NCBI RefSeq assembly: GCF_000671395.1
Contig: NZ_AQQY01000013.1
Span: 1 to 64,000 of the forward strand
Direction of reading: 5' to 3'
Source of the DNA: Actibacterium atlanticum
GTDB lineage: Bacteria; Pseudomonadota; Alphaproteobacteria; Rhodobacterales; Rhodobacteraceae
Length of the DNA: 64,000 nt
Shown: one piece after another, positions 44,479-52,593 of the stretch
Numbering within the stretch: position 1 is the first letter of the stretch
How the letters are laid out: every line of letters starts with the position of its first letter
The notes under the pieces: generated by a model
Database searches by the model: none
Told to the model about the DNA's origin: nothing
Seen by the model: only the letters and a program-made list of their open reading frames with translations
Translations under genes and position numbers: made by a program

Positions 44479-45174
44479 ATGCGTATTCTGAGTGTTCTGG
44501 TGCTTGTTTTGGGTCTGACCTGCCCTGCCTTGGCCCAAACCCCGCCCCCCGCCAGTCTGACCCTGACCGGTACCGGTGAAATAGCTGCCGCGCCTGACAT
44601 GGCCACGATTACATTGGGGGTGGTGTCGTTCAAACCCACGGCGGCGCAGGCGATGGCGGAAACCTCTGCCAGCACCGCCAAGATTATTGATGCGCTCAAA
44701 GCTGCGGGAATCGACGGCGCTGATATGCAGACCCGCGATCTGAGCCTAAATCCTCGCTGGAAGAACCGCCCCTATAAGGCGGGTGAGGCCCCCGAGATCG
44801 AAGGTTTCACCGCGTCGAACACGCTGATGGTGCGGGTGCGCGATCTGGACGTGCTGGGTGGCGTGTTGGATCAGGTGGTGCAGTTGGGCGCGAACCAGTT
44901 TCGGGGCCTCAGCTTTGGACTGCAAGAACCCGAACCGGCACAAGATGACGCCCGGCGCGCTGCCGTGGCCGAGGCCATGCGAAAAGCCCAGCTTTATGCC
45001 GAGGCTGCTGGTGTGACCCTTGGCCCGATCCTGTCGATCTCGGAAACCGGTCGCACCGCCCCACAGCCCGTCATGATGATGGAGGCCGCCCGCATGTCGG
45101 CTGACGTCCCGGTTGAGGGCGGAGAAGTGTCGGTCAGTGCCCAGGTCACGATGGTGTTTGCCATAGACCCTTAA
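44479..45174 (+). CDS. SIMPL domain (DUF541) secreted protein
   Basis: 231 residues from the ATG at 44479 (AAGGAGAG upstream). Signal peptide about residues 1-19 (ends CPALAQ). SIMPL/DUF541 domain with the typical TLTGTGEIAAAPDMATITLGV opening, TRDLSLNPRW and AEAMRKAQLYAEAAGVTLG. This family (E. coli YggE relatives) is periplasmic and linked to oxidative stress tolerance, with no agreed biochemical function. Confidence 0.92.
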   Translation: MRILSVLVLVLGLTCPALAQTPPPASLTLTGTGEIAAAPDMATITLGVVSFKPTAAQAMAETSASTAKIIDALKAAGIDGADMQTRDLSLNPRWKNRPYKAGEAPEIEGFTASNTLMVRVRDLDVLGGVLDQVVQLGANQFRGLSFGLQEPEPAQDDARRAAVAEAMRKAQLYAEAAGVTLGPILSISETGRTAPQPVMMMEAARMSADVPVEGGEVSVSAQVTMVFAIDP

Positions 45175-45232
45175 ACCCATGTGCCCCCCCCCCAAACGTG
45201 GGGCGGGGCATGGTTGCATTGATCGTAGAAAC

Positions 45233-45250
45233 GTTATGTTATAACGTAAC
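45233..45250. promoter_or_regulatory. Zur-like operator upstream of the zinc GTPase gene
   Basis: GTTATGTTATAACGTAAC is palindromic at 16 of 18 positions, centred on TTATAA, and very like the Zur box (TGTTATA-n-TATAACA type). It lies 85 bp upstream of the COG0523 GTPase ATG. Zur represses zinc-uptake and zinc-sparing genes when zinc is plentiful, so the GTPase would be induced by zinc shortage. The match is by eye to a remembered consensus. Confidence 0.65.
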
Positions 45251-45334
45251 ACCTCTAGAATCGCCTGCGCGATGATCTGGGTCTAGGGTCAGACGCACGC
45301 AGGCGGTGAACTGCCATTGAGGAATTGCAACCAA

Positions 45335-46546
45335 ATGAATGATACACGCCTGCCCGTCACGGTTCTCTCCGGCTTCCTTGGCGCCGGGAAAACCACGCTT
45401 CTTAACCGTGTTTTGAACAACCGCGAGGGGCGTCGCGTCGCGGTTATCGTGAATGATATGTCCGAAGTGAACATCGACGCCGATCTTGTTCGCGCGGATA
45501 CGGAACTCAGCCGCACAGATGAAACACTAGTTGAAATGTCGAACGGCTGCATCTGCTGCACCCTGCGTGATGATCTGCTGGACGAGGTGCGCCGCCTGGC
45601 GGCTGAAGGGCGGTTCGACTATCTGCTGATCGAATCCACCGGGATTTCTGAACCGCTTCCTGTGGCCGCGACCTTTGATTTCCGTGACGAGTTTGGTGAA
45701 AGCCTGTCTGACGTATCCCGGCTGGATACGATGGTGACCGTTGTGGATGCGGTGAACCTGACAAAGGACTTTTCATCGCATGATTTCCTGCGCGATCGCG
45801 GCGAAACCATGGGCGAAGAGGACGAGCGCACGCTGGTCCACCTTTTGACCGACCAGATCGAATTTGCTGATGTGGTGATCCTGAACAAGGTTGCCGATGC
45901 CGGGGCGCAAAAGGTCGATGCCGCCCGCAAGATCATCCGCAGCCTGAACGCCGATGCCGAGATCATCGAGACCAACCAATCAGACGTCGCCGCCGACAAA
46001 ATTCTGGACACCGGCCTGTTTGACTTTGAACAGGCGCATGAGCACCCGATGTGGGCCAAAGAGCTGTATGGCTTCAAAGACCACGTGCCCGAGACCGAAG
46101 AATACGGCGTTGGGTCCTTTGTCTATCGTGCCCGCCTGCCCTTTGTGCCTGAACGCATTCTGGACGTTTTGAATGGCGAGCTGCCCGGTGTCATCCGCGC
46201 CAAAGGGCATTTCTGGATTTCGACGCGCCCTGATTGGGTGGCGGAATTTTCGTTGGCAGGGGCGTTGTCCAGCATCAAACCGTTGGGCACATGGTGGGCC
46301 GCGGTCCCCGAAGATCGCCGCCCCGATCACGACAGCGCCCGGGCCTATATGCAGGCCCATTGGCAAGAGCCATGGGGTGATCGCCGCCAAGAGATCGTGT
46401 TCATCGGCGCCGGGATCGACTGGCCGACGCTTCAGGCGCGACTGGACAAGTGCCTTGTGCCCGCAGTGGCGGCGCAGGGGCCGGACAACCTGCCTGATTA
46501 TGTCGACCCGTTCCCGGCGTGGCGCCGGGCCGAGGAGGCGGCATGA
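45335..46546 (+). CDS. COG0523 / CobW-family zinc-chaperone GTPase
   Basis: 403 residues from the ATG at 45335 (GAGGAA about 11 nt upstream; a TTG six codons earlier is less likely). Walker [11 protein letters not shown] near residue 15; the metal motif CxCC in [13 protein letters not shown]; Walker [12 protein letters not shown]; base-recognition LNKVADAGA. The C-terminal CobW_C domain ends [21 protein letters not shown]. Members (ZagA/YjiA type) hand zinc to essential enzymes under zinc limitation; a Zur-like box upstream supports this sub-group rather than cobalt or nitrile hydratase chaperones. Confidence 0.9.
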   Translation: MNDTRLPVTVLSGFLGAGKTTLLNRVLNNREGRRVAVIVNDMSEVNIDADLVRADTELSRTDETLVEMSNGCICCTLRDDLLDEVRRLAAEGRFDYLLIESTGISEPLPVAATFDFRDEFGESLSDVSRLDTMVTVVDAVNLTKDFSSHDFLRDRGETMGEEDERTLVHLLTDQIEFADVVILNKVADAGAQKVDAARKIIRSLNADAEIIETNQSDVAADKILDTGLFDFEQAHEHPMWAKELYGFKDHVPETEEYGVGSFVYRARLPFVPERILDVLNGELPGVIRAKGHFWISTRPDWVAEFSLAGALSSIKPLGTWWAAVPEDRRPDHDSARAYMQAHWQEPWGDRRQEIVFIGAGIDWPTLQARLDKCLVPAVAAQGPDNLPDYVDPFPAWRRAEEAA

Positions 46547-46638
46547 ACAAAGTTCTACATTTATACACAGATCGCACGGTTCAAGCGCGACGCGTTCTGG
46601 TGCTGGCCCCGGTGGACGATCCAGAAGCCGTATTCTAA
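46543..46638 (+). CDS. 31-residue ORF translationally coupled to the zinc GTPase
   Basis: ATG at 46543 overlaps the GTPase stop (ATGA) and is preceded by a strong GAGGAGG site. 31 residues: [17 protein letters not shown] followed by [14 protein letters not shown]. The coupling and ribosome-binding site make translation likely. No Cys or His cluster for zinc binding is present. Function unknown; probably missed by standard annotation because of length. Confidence 0.5.
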   Translation: MNKVLHLYTDRTVQARRVLVLAPVDDPEAVF

Positions 46639-46642
46639 AGAA

Positions 46643-46668
46643 ACGCCCCGCAAGCGATTGCGGGGCGT
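46643..46668 (-). terminator. Intrinsic terminator for metY (possibly bidirectional)
   Basis: An 11-bp stem (ACGCCCCGCAA and TTGCGGGGCGT, loop GCGA on the plus strand) lies between the convergent GTPase/small ORF and metY. On the minus strand it is followed by TTTCTTT, a U-rich tail, so it best fits the end of metY. Confidence 0.8.
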
Positions 46669-46684
46669 CGTCGTTTCATTGTGT

Positions 46685-47977
46685 TCAGGCGCTTGCAGCA
46701 GCCAAAGCCTGATCCAGATCGGCAATCAGATCGTCAGCATCTTCGATCCCGATCGAAATACGCACCACGTTCGGGCTGGCCCCGGCGGCCTCTTGTTGCT
46801 CGGATGTCAGCTGCCGGTGTGTGGTCGAGGCCGAGTGGATCACCAGCGAACGCGCATCCCCCAGATTGGCGACATGGCTGAACAACTGAACAGCGTCCAC
46901 GAATTTGACGCAGCCGTCGTAGCCCGATTTCAGCGCCACGGTGAACAGGCCACCGGTGCCTTTGGGGCAAATCTTTTTGCCCCGCTCGTAATAAGGCGAC
47001 GAGGGCAGGCCAGCGTAGGTGACGTAGTCTACGCGCGGATCGTTTTCTAACCATGCGGCGACCTTTTGCGCGTTGGCCACGTGCTTCTCCATGCGCAGGC
47101 TCAGGGTTTCGATCCCCATCAGCGTGTAATGGGCGCCCTGCGGGTTCATCGTCATGCCCAGATCGCGCAGGCCCACGGCGATGGAGTGGAAGGTAAAGGC
47201 CATCGGGCCCAAAGCCTCGCCAAAGACCAGCCCGTGATAGGCGGGTTCGGGTTGGCTGAGCGACGGGAATTTGTCGGTCGCCATCCAGTCAAACTTGCCG
47301 CTGTCCACCACGACGCCGCCGGTGACGGTGCCGTTGCCGGTCAGGTATTTGGTGGTCGAATGCACAACCAGCGTCGCGCCCATTTCGATCGGGCGGCACA
47401 GGTACGGCGTGGCCGAGGTATTATCGACAATCAGCGGCACCTGCGCTGCGTCCGAAATGGCGGCGATGGCCGGGATGTCGGTCACGTACCCACCGGGGTT
47501 GGCGACGGATTCGCAGAACACCGCGCGGGTGTCGTCATCAATCGCCGCTTTCACCGCGTCCAGATCGTCAAAATCGACGAACTTGGCCGACCAGCCAAAG
47601 CGTTTGATGGTCTGGCTCAGCTGCGTGACGGTCCCACCATAAAGCCGGGTCGAGGCTACCACATTGCACCCCGGACCCATCAGCGGGAACAGCGCCATGA
47701 TCTGTGCGGCATGGCCGGATGAACAGCAAACAGCGCCCGCGCCCCCCTCAAGCGCGCAGATTCGGTCCTGCAACGCGGATACGGTGGGGTTGGTCAGGCG
47801 CGAATAGATGTATCCAACCTCTTCAAGGTTGAACAGTTTCGCGGCGTGTTCGGAATCGCGAAACACAAAGGCGGTGGACTGATAGATCGGTGTCTGGCGC
47901 GCACCGGTGGCCGGATCAGGCGCCGCACCGGCGTGAATTTGTTTGGTATCGAAGCCGTACTCGGGGGCGTCGGTCAT
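46685..47977 (-). CDS. metY: O-acetylhomoserine sulfhydrylase (aminocarboxypropyltransferase)
   Basis: 430 residues, the longer MetY type of the Cys/Met PLP family. The PLP-Lys is in VVHSTTKYLTGNGTVTGG, with the family N-terminus TKQIHAGAAPDPATGARQTPIYQS and SRLTNPTVSALQDRICALEGG. It makes homocysteine directly from O-acetylhomoserine and sulfide. A good ribosome-binding site (GGGAGAG) precedes the ATG, and a strong terminator follows. The 70-bp leader does not fit a riboswitch class that I can recognise. Confidence 0.94.
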   Translation of the reverse strand: MTDAPEYGFDTKQIHAGAAPDPATGARQTPIYQSTAFVFRDSEHAAKLFNLEEVGYIYSRLTNPTVSALQDRICALEGGAGAVCCSSGHAAQIMALFPLMGPGCNVVASTRLYGGTVTQLSQTIKRFGWSAKFVDFDDLDAVKAAIDDDTRAVFCESVANPGGYVTDIPAIAAISDAAQVPLIVDNTSATPYLCRPIEMGATLVVHSTTKYLTGNGTVTGGVVVDSGKFDWMATDKFPSLSQPEPAYHGLVFGEALGPMAFTFHSIAVGLRDLGMTMNPQGAHYTLMGIETLSLRMEKHVANAQKVAAWLENDPRVDYVTYAGLPSSPYYERGKKICPKGTGGLFTVALKSGYDGCVKFVDAVQLFSHVANLGDARSLVIHSASTTHRQLTSEQQEAAGASPNVVRISIGIEDADDLIADLDQALAAASA

Positions 47978-48049
47978 GAATTCTCTCCCTTATTTATGCC
48001 CGGGAGCGTAGGCCAAGACCTGTGACTTCTCAATTCTCAAATAACAGGG

Positions 48050-49054
48050 TTAGCGCATCCACAGATTGGCTTTCTTAATCTTGTTGCGGATCGCCTGTTC
48101 GCGCTTGGGCAGATCGTCGCGATCAAACATGTCGCGCACTTTCTGCCCCTTGTTCTGAAAGATCATCCGTTTGAATGGCTCATAGTTCTTCAGAACCTTC
48201 TTGATCCAGTTCGGCGCGGCCACCTCTTTCAGCGTGTTGACCACGTGATCGCTTTCGCGCGCGAACAACAAGGGCATCAGCCGCCAATGGCAGGTCACAT
48301 CACCGTCCAATCCCGCCAGTTCCGGCCCCGGACGTCCGCCGCCAAACGAGGCAATCACCAAGGGCAAAGCGACCTGATCCAGCCACGGGTCGAATTCCTG
48401 TACCGCGGCCACTTCGGGCGGGTCATCGCGGATCGCCAGCGCGTATTCCTCAAACCGCTGGCCAAACTCACGGGGGCATTTGTAAAAGAACCACCCGGCA
48501 TTGAAATACATGTACCGCTGCCAATACTCATCGGGCTGGTCCAGATCCAGGGTGCTTTCAAAATCCAGCCCGAACTTGTCATAGAGCGACTTCCAGATGT
48601 CGCCATAGCCGGGCCCGTAAAGTTCCAGCTTGGGCCAGGTGCCTTCGCGCCGCATGCTGGCCGAGGGCCGGTCAAAATCGAACGGTATTTCTGAAACGGG
48701 CCCGGTGATCAGCGTGTCGGTGTCAAAGAACACGAACGGCTCGCCCTCGGGCAGGGCACGCAGGGCCTCGATCTTGTTGCCATACGGGTAGTCCGAGCCA
48801 AAGTGATGGCTCTCAAAGGGCAGGATTTCCACCTTCAGGCGTTCAAGCGCGGCGCGGCATTCCTGATTGCTCATACGCGGGTCGCTGTTCCAGCGGTCGC
48901 CGGGTTGGGGTTCGGCCACGAACAGGCGTCCGGCAAAGTCGGGGTCTGAATGCCTGAGCGAGGCCGCAAACAGCAACGCTTCGTACTGAAGGCGCCCGTT
49001 TTGCCCGATGATCACGATATTAAACGCTTGGTGTTTGTCGCCCTGATTGGCCAT
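48050..49054 (-). CDS. Glycosyltransferase-like protein (GT-A fold, DxD motif)
   Basis: 334 residues. N-terminal FNIVIIGQNGRLQYEALLFAASLR looks like the nucleotide-binding strand of a GT-A fold; FFDTDTLITG gives a DxD motif near residue 113 that would bind the metal-sugar nucleotide, as in GT8-like enzymes; YMYFNAGWFFYKCP and HWRLMPLLF are later conserved-looking blocks. No membrane segment. Acceptor unknown; no other glycan genes adjoin it. Confidence 0.65.
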   Translation of the reverse strand: MANQGDKHQAFNIVIIGQNGRLQYEALLFAASLRHSDPDFAGRLFVAEPQPGDRWNSDPRMSNQECRAALERLKVEILPFESHHFGSDYPYGNKIEALRALPEGEPFVFFDTDTLITGPVSEIPFDFDRPSASMRREGTWPKLELYGPGYGDIWKSLYDKFGLDFESTLDLDQPDEYWQRYMYFNAGWFFYKCPREFGQRFEEYALAIRDDPPEVAAVQEFDPWLDQVALPLVIASFGGGRPGPELAGLDGDVTCHWRLMPLLFARESDHVVNTLKEVAAPNWIKKVLKNYEPFKRMIFQNKGQKVRDMFDRDDLPKREQAIRNKIKKANLWMR

Positions 49055-49146
49055 GATGAACCTGCTCGGTTTGTTTTGCCGAAACTATACGCCGTAATGG
49101 GCCATCTCGTAAGCCCTTACGGCGCCTCAATTACGGGAGGGGACCC

Positions 49147-49563
49147 ATGAAGAATGCCTTAATTTCCGCCACATGCGTGGCTTTGCTGACCACACCTGCG
49201 CTGGCGCAAAACTTCACCACCGCCGCCGAGGTCAAACCGATCCTGGAGATGACCAAGTCCAACTGGATCGCCGTGCGTGAATATGACGGGCAGGACTTGC
49301 TCTATTTCACCCAAATTCTTAGCTGGCGTTGCGGGTTGGACAGCATTTCCTACGCGGTGAACGGTGGGGATGCGACGCAGTTAGCGACCGAACCGTGCCA
49401 TGCGGAAGAAGGCGCGCCCAACGCGCTGAAAATGGACACGGGCCTGTTGCCCTATGTGGCTTTCCCGCTGGGGTCCGTCGAAGATGTCTCCGTGACGCTG
49501 ACCTATGACGATGGCACATCCATCACCGAAAGCTTCGCCCGGGGGGCGGTGCAAATTCAGTGA
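49147..49563 (+). CDS. Small secreted protein, unknown
   Basis: 138 residues with GGGAGGGG before the ATG. Signal peptide about residues 1-20 (ends TPALAQ). The mature part is probably beta-rich, with one Cys pair (SWRCGLDS and EPCHAEE) likely forming a disulfide; it ends SFARGAVQIQ. Not recognised by me. It is divergent from the glycosyltransferase-like gene and convergent with tRNA-Tyr. Confidence 0.75.
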   Translation: MKNALISATCVALLTTPALAQNFTTAAEVKPILEMTKSNWIAVREYDGQDLLYFTQILSWRCGLDSISYAVNGGDATQLATEPCHAEEGAPNALKMDTGLLPYVAFPLGSVEDVSVTLTYDDGTSITESFARGAVQIQ

Positions 49564-49581
49564 TCTTCGAAAAAGGAGAGA

Positions 49582-49665
49582 TGGTGGGCGACCCTGGAAT
49601 CGAACCAGGCGTGCGTCTCCGCGAGGGAGTTACAGTCCCCTGCCACACCTTGCGGCCTGTCGCCC
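49582..49665 (-). tRNA. tRNA-Tyr (anticodon GTA)
   Basis: 84 nt including an encoded CCA (49582-49584). Acceptor stem GGGCGAC/GTCGCCC, anticodon stem-loop GGGGA-CTGTAAC-TCCCT with GTA, a long variable arm as expected for class II tRNA-Tyr, and T loop GGTTCGATTCC. Discriminator base A. Located between two protein genes. Confidence 0.95.
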
Positions 49666-49796
49666 ATCTCTGACGGTTGAACCGTCGAAGTAGCGGGTGG
49701 ATACCTGCGCCGCCGGGGCGCGTCAAGACGAAAATCCCTTGAACCTGCGGCGTCTTCCCTGCATGGTCCGGCCTCTGTCAAAAAAGGGCGTGCGCC

Positions 49797-50573
49797 ATGA
49801 AAAAGCCGACTTGGGTTGTGGAAAAAGAACGGGCGAAACGGGCTTCGGCGGCGCAGACCGTGTGGCTGTTTGGCCTGCATGCGGTGCGCGATGCGCTGAT
49901 GAATCCGATGCGTGAGCGTTTGCGCCTTGTGGTGACCAAAAACGCCTATGACAAACTGGCCGATGCGATTGCCGAAAGCGGGATGGAGCCTGAGATTTCC
50001 GACCCCCGCAAATTCGCAGCCCCGATTGATTCTGGCTCTGTCCACCAAGGTGCCGCGCTTGAGGTCAAACCGCTGGATTGGGGCAAGCTGCGCGATTTGT
50101 GCAAGCCCGGCAAAGACGCGCCGCGGGTGATTTTGCTGGATCGGGTGACCGATCCGCACAACGTCGGTGCCATTCTGCGCTCGGCCGAGGTGTTCGGGGC
50201 GCGTGCAGTCATCGCGCCGTCGCGTTACTCGGCACCTGAAACCGGGGCGCTGGCGAAAACTGCTTCGGGCGCGTTGGAGCGTCAGCCCTATGTTCGGGTG
50301 CGCAATCTGGCCGATGCGATGGGTGAACTGCGCGAGATGGGCTATGTTCTGTTGGGTCTGGCGGGTGAGGCCGAGGATGAAATCGAAACCCGTCTGGCTG
50401 ACCTCAAAGATGTGCCCGTAGGGCTGGTTCTGGGTGCCGAAGGCCCGGGTTTGCGCGAACGCACCCGAGAAACCTGCGATCATCTGGTCAAGATCCCTTT
50501 TGCGGCCGAGTTTGGCTCCCTAAATGTATCAAACGCGTCTGCTGTGGCGCTGTTTGCCGCCACCCGGACCTGA
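49797..50573 (+). CDS. rlmB: 23S rRNA (guanosine-2'-O)-methyltransferase RlmB-type
   Basis: 258 residues. SpoU/TrmH methyltransferase: N-terminal substrate-binding part with VWLFGLHAVRDALMNP, then the three SPOUT motifs LDRVTDPHNVGAILRSAEVFGA, GLVLGAEGPGLRERT and the knot LNVSNASAVALF. RlmB methylates G2251 in the 23S peptidyl-transferase P loop using SAM. Lacking a search I cannot fully exclude a related TrmH target. Confidence 0.9.
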   Translation: MKKPTWVVEKERAKRASAAQTVWLFGLHAVRDALMNPMRERLRLVVTKNAYDKLADAIAESGMEPEISDPRKFAAPIDSGSVHQGAALEVKPLDWGKLRDLCKPGKDAPRVILLDRVTDPHNVGAILRSAEVFGARAVIAPSRYSAPETGALAKTASGALERQPYVRVRNLADAMGELREMGYVLLGLAGEAEDEIETRLADLKDVPVGLVLGAEGPGLRERTRETCDHLVKIPFAAEFGSLNVSNASAVALFAATRT

Positions 50574-50576
50574 CCT

Positions 50577-50855
50577 ATGCCTCACCAGCCCCGAATCGCG
50601 ACCTGTTCTTACTGCGGCACGCGCGCCGCGTTCGTTCTGCGCGGGGATGTGCTGCACGAGCTGACCTGCACCGCCTGCGGTGCGCAGCTGCACGACCTCA
50701 AGGCGCTGAAAGCCGCGCCCAAACCCAAGCCTGAAAAGCCCGTGCAGCACAACCCGCGCTTGCCGGTTAAGTCTAAGAAGAAAAAGAAGAAAAGATCGCC
50801 GATTCAGAACCTGTTGGACGAGCTTTGGGACGAGATCGAAGACATTTTCGACTAG
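50577..50855 (+). CDS. Small zinc-ribbon protein
   Basis: 92 residues. Two CxxC pairs (CSYCG and CTACG, about residues 10-13 and 31-34) form a zinc ribbon; then a Pro/Lys-rich linker with a run of eight Lys (KSKKKKKKRS) and an acidic C-terminal helix (LLDELWDEIEDIFD). Such proteins may bind rRNA or an RNA enzyme; it follows rlmB by 3 bp, which hints at a role in rRNA handling, by inference only. Confidence 0.75.
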   Translation: MPHQPRIATCSYCGTRAAFVLRGDVLHELTCTACGAQLHDLKALKAAPKPKPEKPVQHNPRLPVKSKKKKKKRSPIQNLLDELWDEIEDIFD

Positions 50856-50943
50856 GATTCGGCCATTAACCGCCTGTTCACATTCTTATTACATGCTCTG
50901 GAAGAAGAGAGTTTCATACTTATCTCCACAGCAGCAGGCGCGT

Positions 50944-51019
50944 ACGGAACACCGCGCTGTGCTTCACTGTCCCTCGTTCCGTGACTGGCGCCCGGCCTGA
51001 TTGGCTCGGGCGCTTTTTT
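50944..51019 (+). ncRNA. Candidate small RNA 3' end with intrinsic terminator
   Basis: Two hairpins in a row: ACGGAAC (50944-50950) pairs with GTTCCGT (50976-50982), and GCGCCCG-GCC (50988-50997) pairs with GGC and CGGGCGC (51003-51013), followed by TTTTTT. The terminator is 133 bp from the end of the upstream ORF and 17 bp before the next start, so it would be unusual as the plain end of that operon. A short RNA starting somewhere in 50870-50940 is possible. No matching RNA family is known to me. Confidence 0.35.
50988..51019 (+). terminator. Rho-independent terminator
   Basis: A 7-bp outer stem (GCGCCCG/CGGGCGC) plus a 3-bp inner stem (GCC/GGC) with a 5-nt loop, and six T residues directly after. 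Strong by inspection, either for the rlmB/zinc-ribbon unit or for a separate short transcript. Confidence 0.85.
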
Positions 51020-51035
51020 GTGCGACCAAGGCCCC

Positions 51036-51473
51036 ATGACTGATCACATTGATGCCCTGTTGCGTGATATTTTCAACCGGACCCGCTGCGTGGCTGTGGT
51101 GGGATTTTCGCTGAATCCTGCGCGTCCTTCCCATTACGTTGCCCGGTATTTGCAAGACCTTGGCAAACGTATCGTCCCGATCAATCCGGGCCATGCGGGG
51201 AAATCCGCCCTTGGCGAGGTGATCCTTCCCGATCTGGCTGCGATCCCCCCCGAGGCCGGGGTCGATATGATCGATCTGTTTCGCCGCTCCGAACACGTGC
51301 CACCGATCGTCGATCAGGCTCTGACCCATCTGCCTGATCTGCGCACGATCTGGATGCAGCTGGGCGTGGAGCACCAAGGGGCCGCGCAATCCGCCCGCGC
51401 TGCTGGGGTGGATGTTGTGATGAACCGTTGCCCCAAGATCGAATATCCCCGTCTGTTTGGGGCGATCTCCTGA
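51036..51473 (+). CDS. CoA-binding domain protein (YccU-like)
   Basis: 145 residues from the ATG at 51036; the frame is open six codons earlier. Single Rossmann CoA-binding domain of the YccU type: RCVAVVGFSLNPARPSHYVARYL near residues 22-45, PINPGHAGK, VDMIDLFRR, and IWMQLGVEHQGAAQSARAAG. Members bind CoA in crystal structures but have no settled function. Confidence 0.9.
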   Translation: MTDHIDALLRDIFNRTRCVAVVGFSLNPARPSHYVARYLQDLGKRIVPINPGHAGKSALGEVILPDLAAIPPEAGVDMIDLFRRSEHVPPIVDQALTHLPDLRTIWMQLGVEHQGAAQSARAAGVDVVMNRCPKIEYPRLFGAIS

Positions 51474-51549
51474 AAATTGTCCGCAATTTCGCCCTAATTG
51501 CCCGCTAAAATCTTGATTGTTTCGAGGTGGATTGGGCCGAGGCAGGGCA

Positions 51550-52587
51550 ATGAGCAACACATACGAAGACTTCCGCGAGGCGCTGAAACAGCGTGAATCC
51601 AGTGGCAATTACAGCGTCGTCAGCGCCGCAGGCTATCTGGGCGCCTATCAGTTCGGCGAGGCTGCGTTGATTGACCTTGGCTTCGTGAACCACGACGGCA
51701 ACGCCTATGACAACAACTATTCCGGCGGTTGGACCGGCAAGTGGGGCATTGATTCAACGGCCGAATTTCTGGCGTCTCCGACGGTGCAGGATGCGGCGGC
51801 GGATGCTTGGTTTGAACTGTTGTGGGGCTATGTCACAGCCTTTGGGCTGGATGACTATCTTGGGCAAACCATGGACGGCGTCTATATCACCGCCAGCGCG
51901 ATCATTGCCGGGGCGCATCTGGTAGGGATCGGCGCGATGCAGGATTGGCTTGAATCAGGGGGAACCTTGAACCTGACCGATGGCAACGGCACCCCGGTTG
52001 AGGAATATCTGGCGCTGTTCACCGGCTATCCGATGCCGTTTGACACCGGCGAAAGCCCCGAGGACTTGCTGCCCAGCGACGTGCTGCAGGGGGATGACGG
52101 ATCGAACACCCTGATCGGCGGGGCCGAAGATGACACGATCAACGGCGCAGGTGGCAATGATCAACTGATCGGCGGCGCGGGGGACGATACTGTCAACGGT
52201 GGTGCGGGCCGCGATCTGCTTTTGGGCGGCGCGGGCGGTGACACGCTGACGGGCGAAACCGGAAATGACATCATCATCGGCGGCGACGGGCGCGATCTGA
52301 TCACCGGTGGCGCGGGCACGGACATTCTGCAAGGGCAGGGCGGCACGGATCTGTTCATCTTTGAAGATGACTGGGGCACCGATGTGATTTTGGACTTTGA
52401 CGCGTCCTCGACCGGCGATGTCGTAGTGCTGAGCGACGTCAGCGCGATCACGGATTACAACGACCTGACCGCCAACCACATGTTCGAGCTGGGCGATCAC
52501 GTGGTGATCAGCGATGGCGCAGGCAACCTGATCTGGTTGCTGGGCTATGAGTTAAGCGAGCTGGAAAGCGGCGACTTCGTGTTTTAA
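51550..52587 (+). CDS. RTX (hemolysin-type calcium-binding) protein with lysozyme-like front end
   Basis: 345 residues from the ATG at 51550. Residues 1-40 read FREALKQRESSGNYS and AAGYLGAYQFGEAAL, the pattern of a transglycosylase/lysozyme-like fold with E16 as possible catalytic acid. Residues 180-268 hold about seven GGxGxDxLxGG nonapeptide calcium repeats, then a C-terminal domain typical of type I secretion signals. There is no N-terminal signal peptide, consistent with type I export. No ABC/HlyD partner is nearby. Transport would be by a system encoded elsewhere; substrate unproven. Confidence 0.85.
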   Translation: MSNTYEDFREALKQRESSGNYSVVSAAGYLGAYQFGEAALIDLGFVNHDGNAYDNNYSGGWTGKWGIDSTAEFLASPTVQDAAADAWFELLWGYVTAFGLDDYLGQTMDGVYITASAIIAGAHLVGIGAMQDWLESGGTLNLTDGNGTPVEEYLALFTGYPMPFDTGESPEDLLPSDVLQGDDGSNTLIGGAEDDTINGAGGNDQLIGGAGDDTVNGGAGRDLLLGGAGGDTLTGETGNDIIIGGDGRDLITGGAGTDILQGQGGTDLFIFEDDWGTDVILDFDASSTGDVVVLSDVSAITDYNDLTANHMFELGDHVVISDGAGNLIWLLGYELSELESGDFVF

Positions 52588-52593
52588 AGGGTC

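Noticed and set aside
47978-48049. SAM-responsive riboswitch in the metY leader
   Set aside because: metY leaders often carry one, but at about 70 nt this leader does not show the conserved cores of SAM-II or the SAM/SAH class as I know them.
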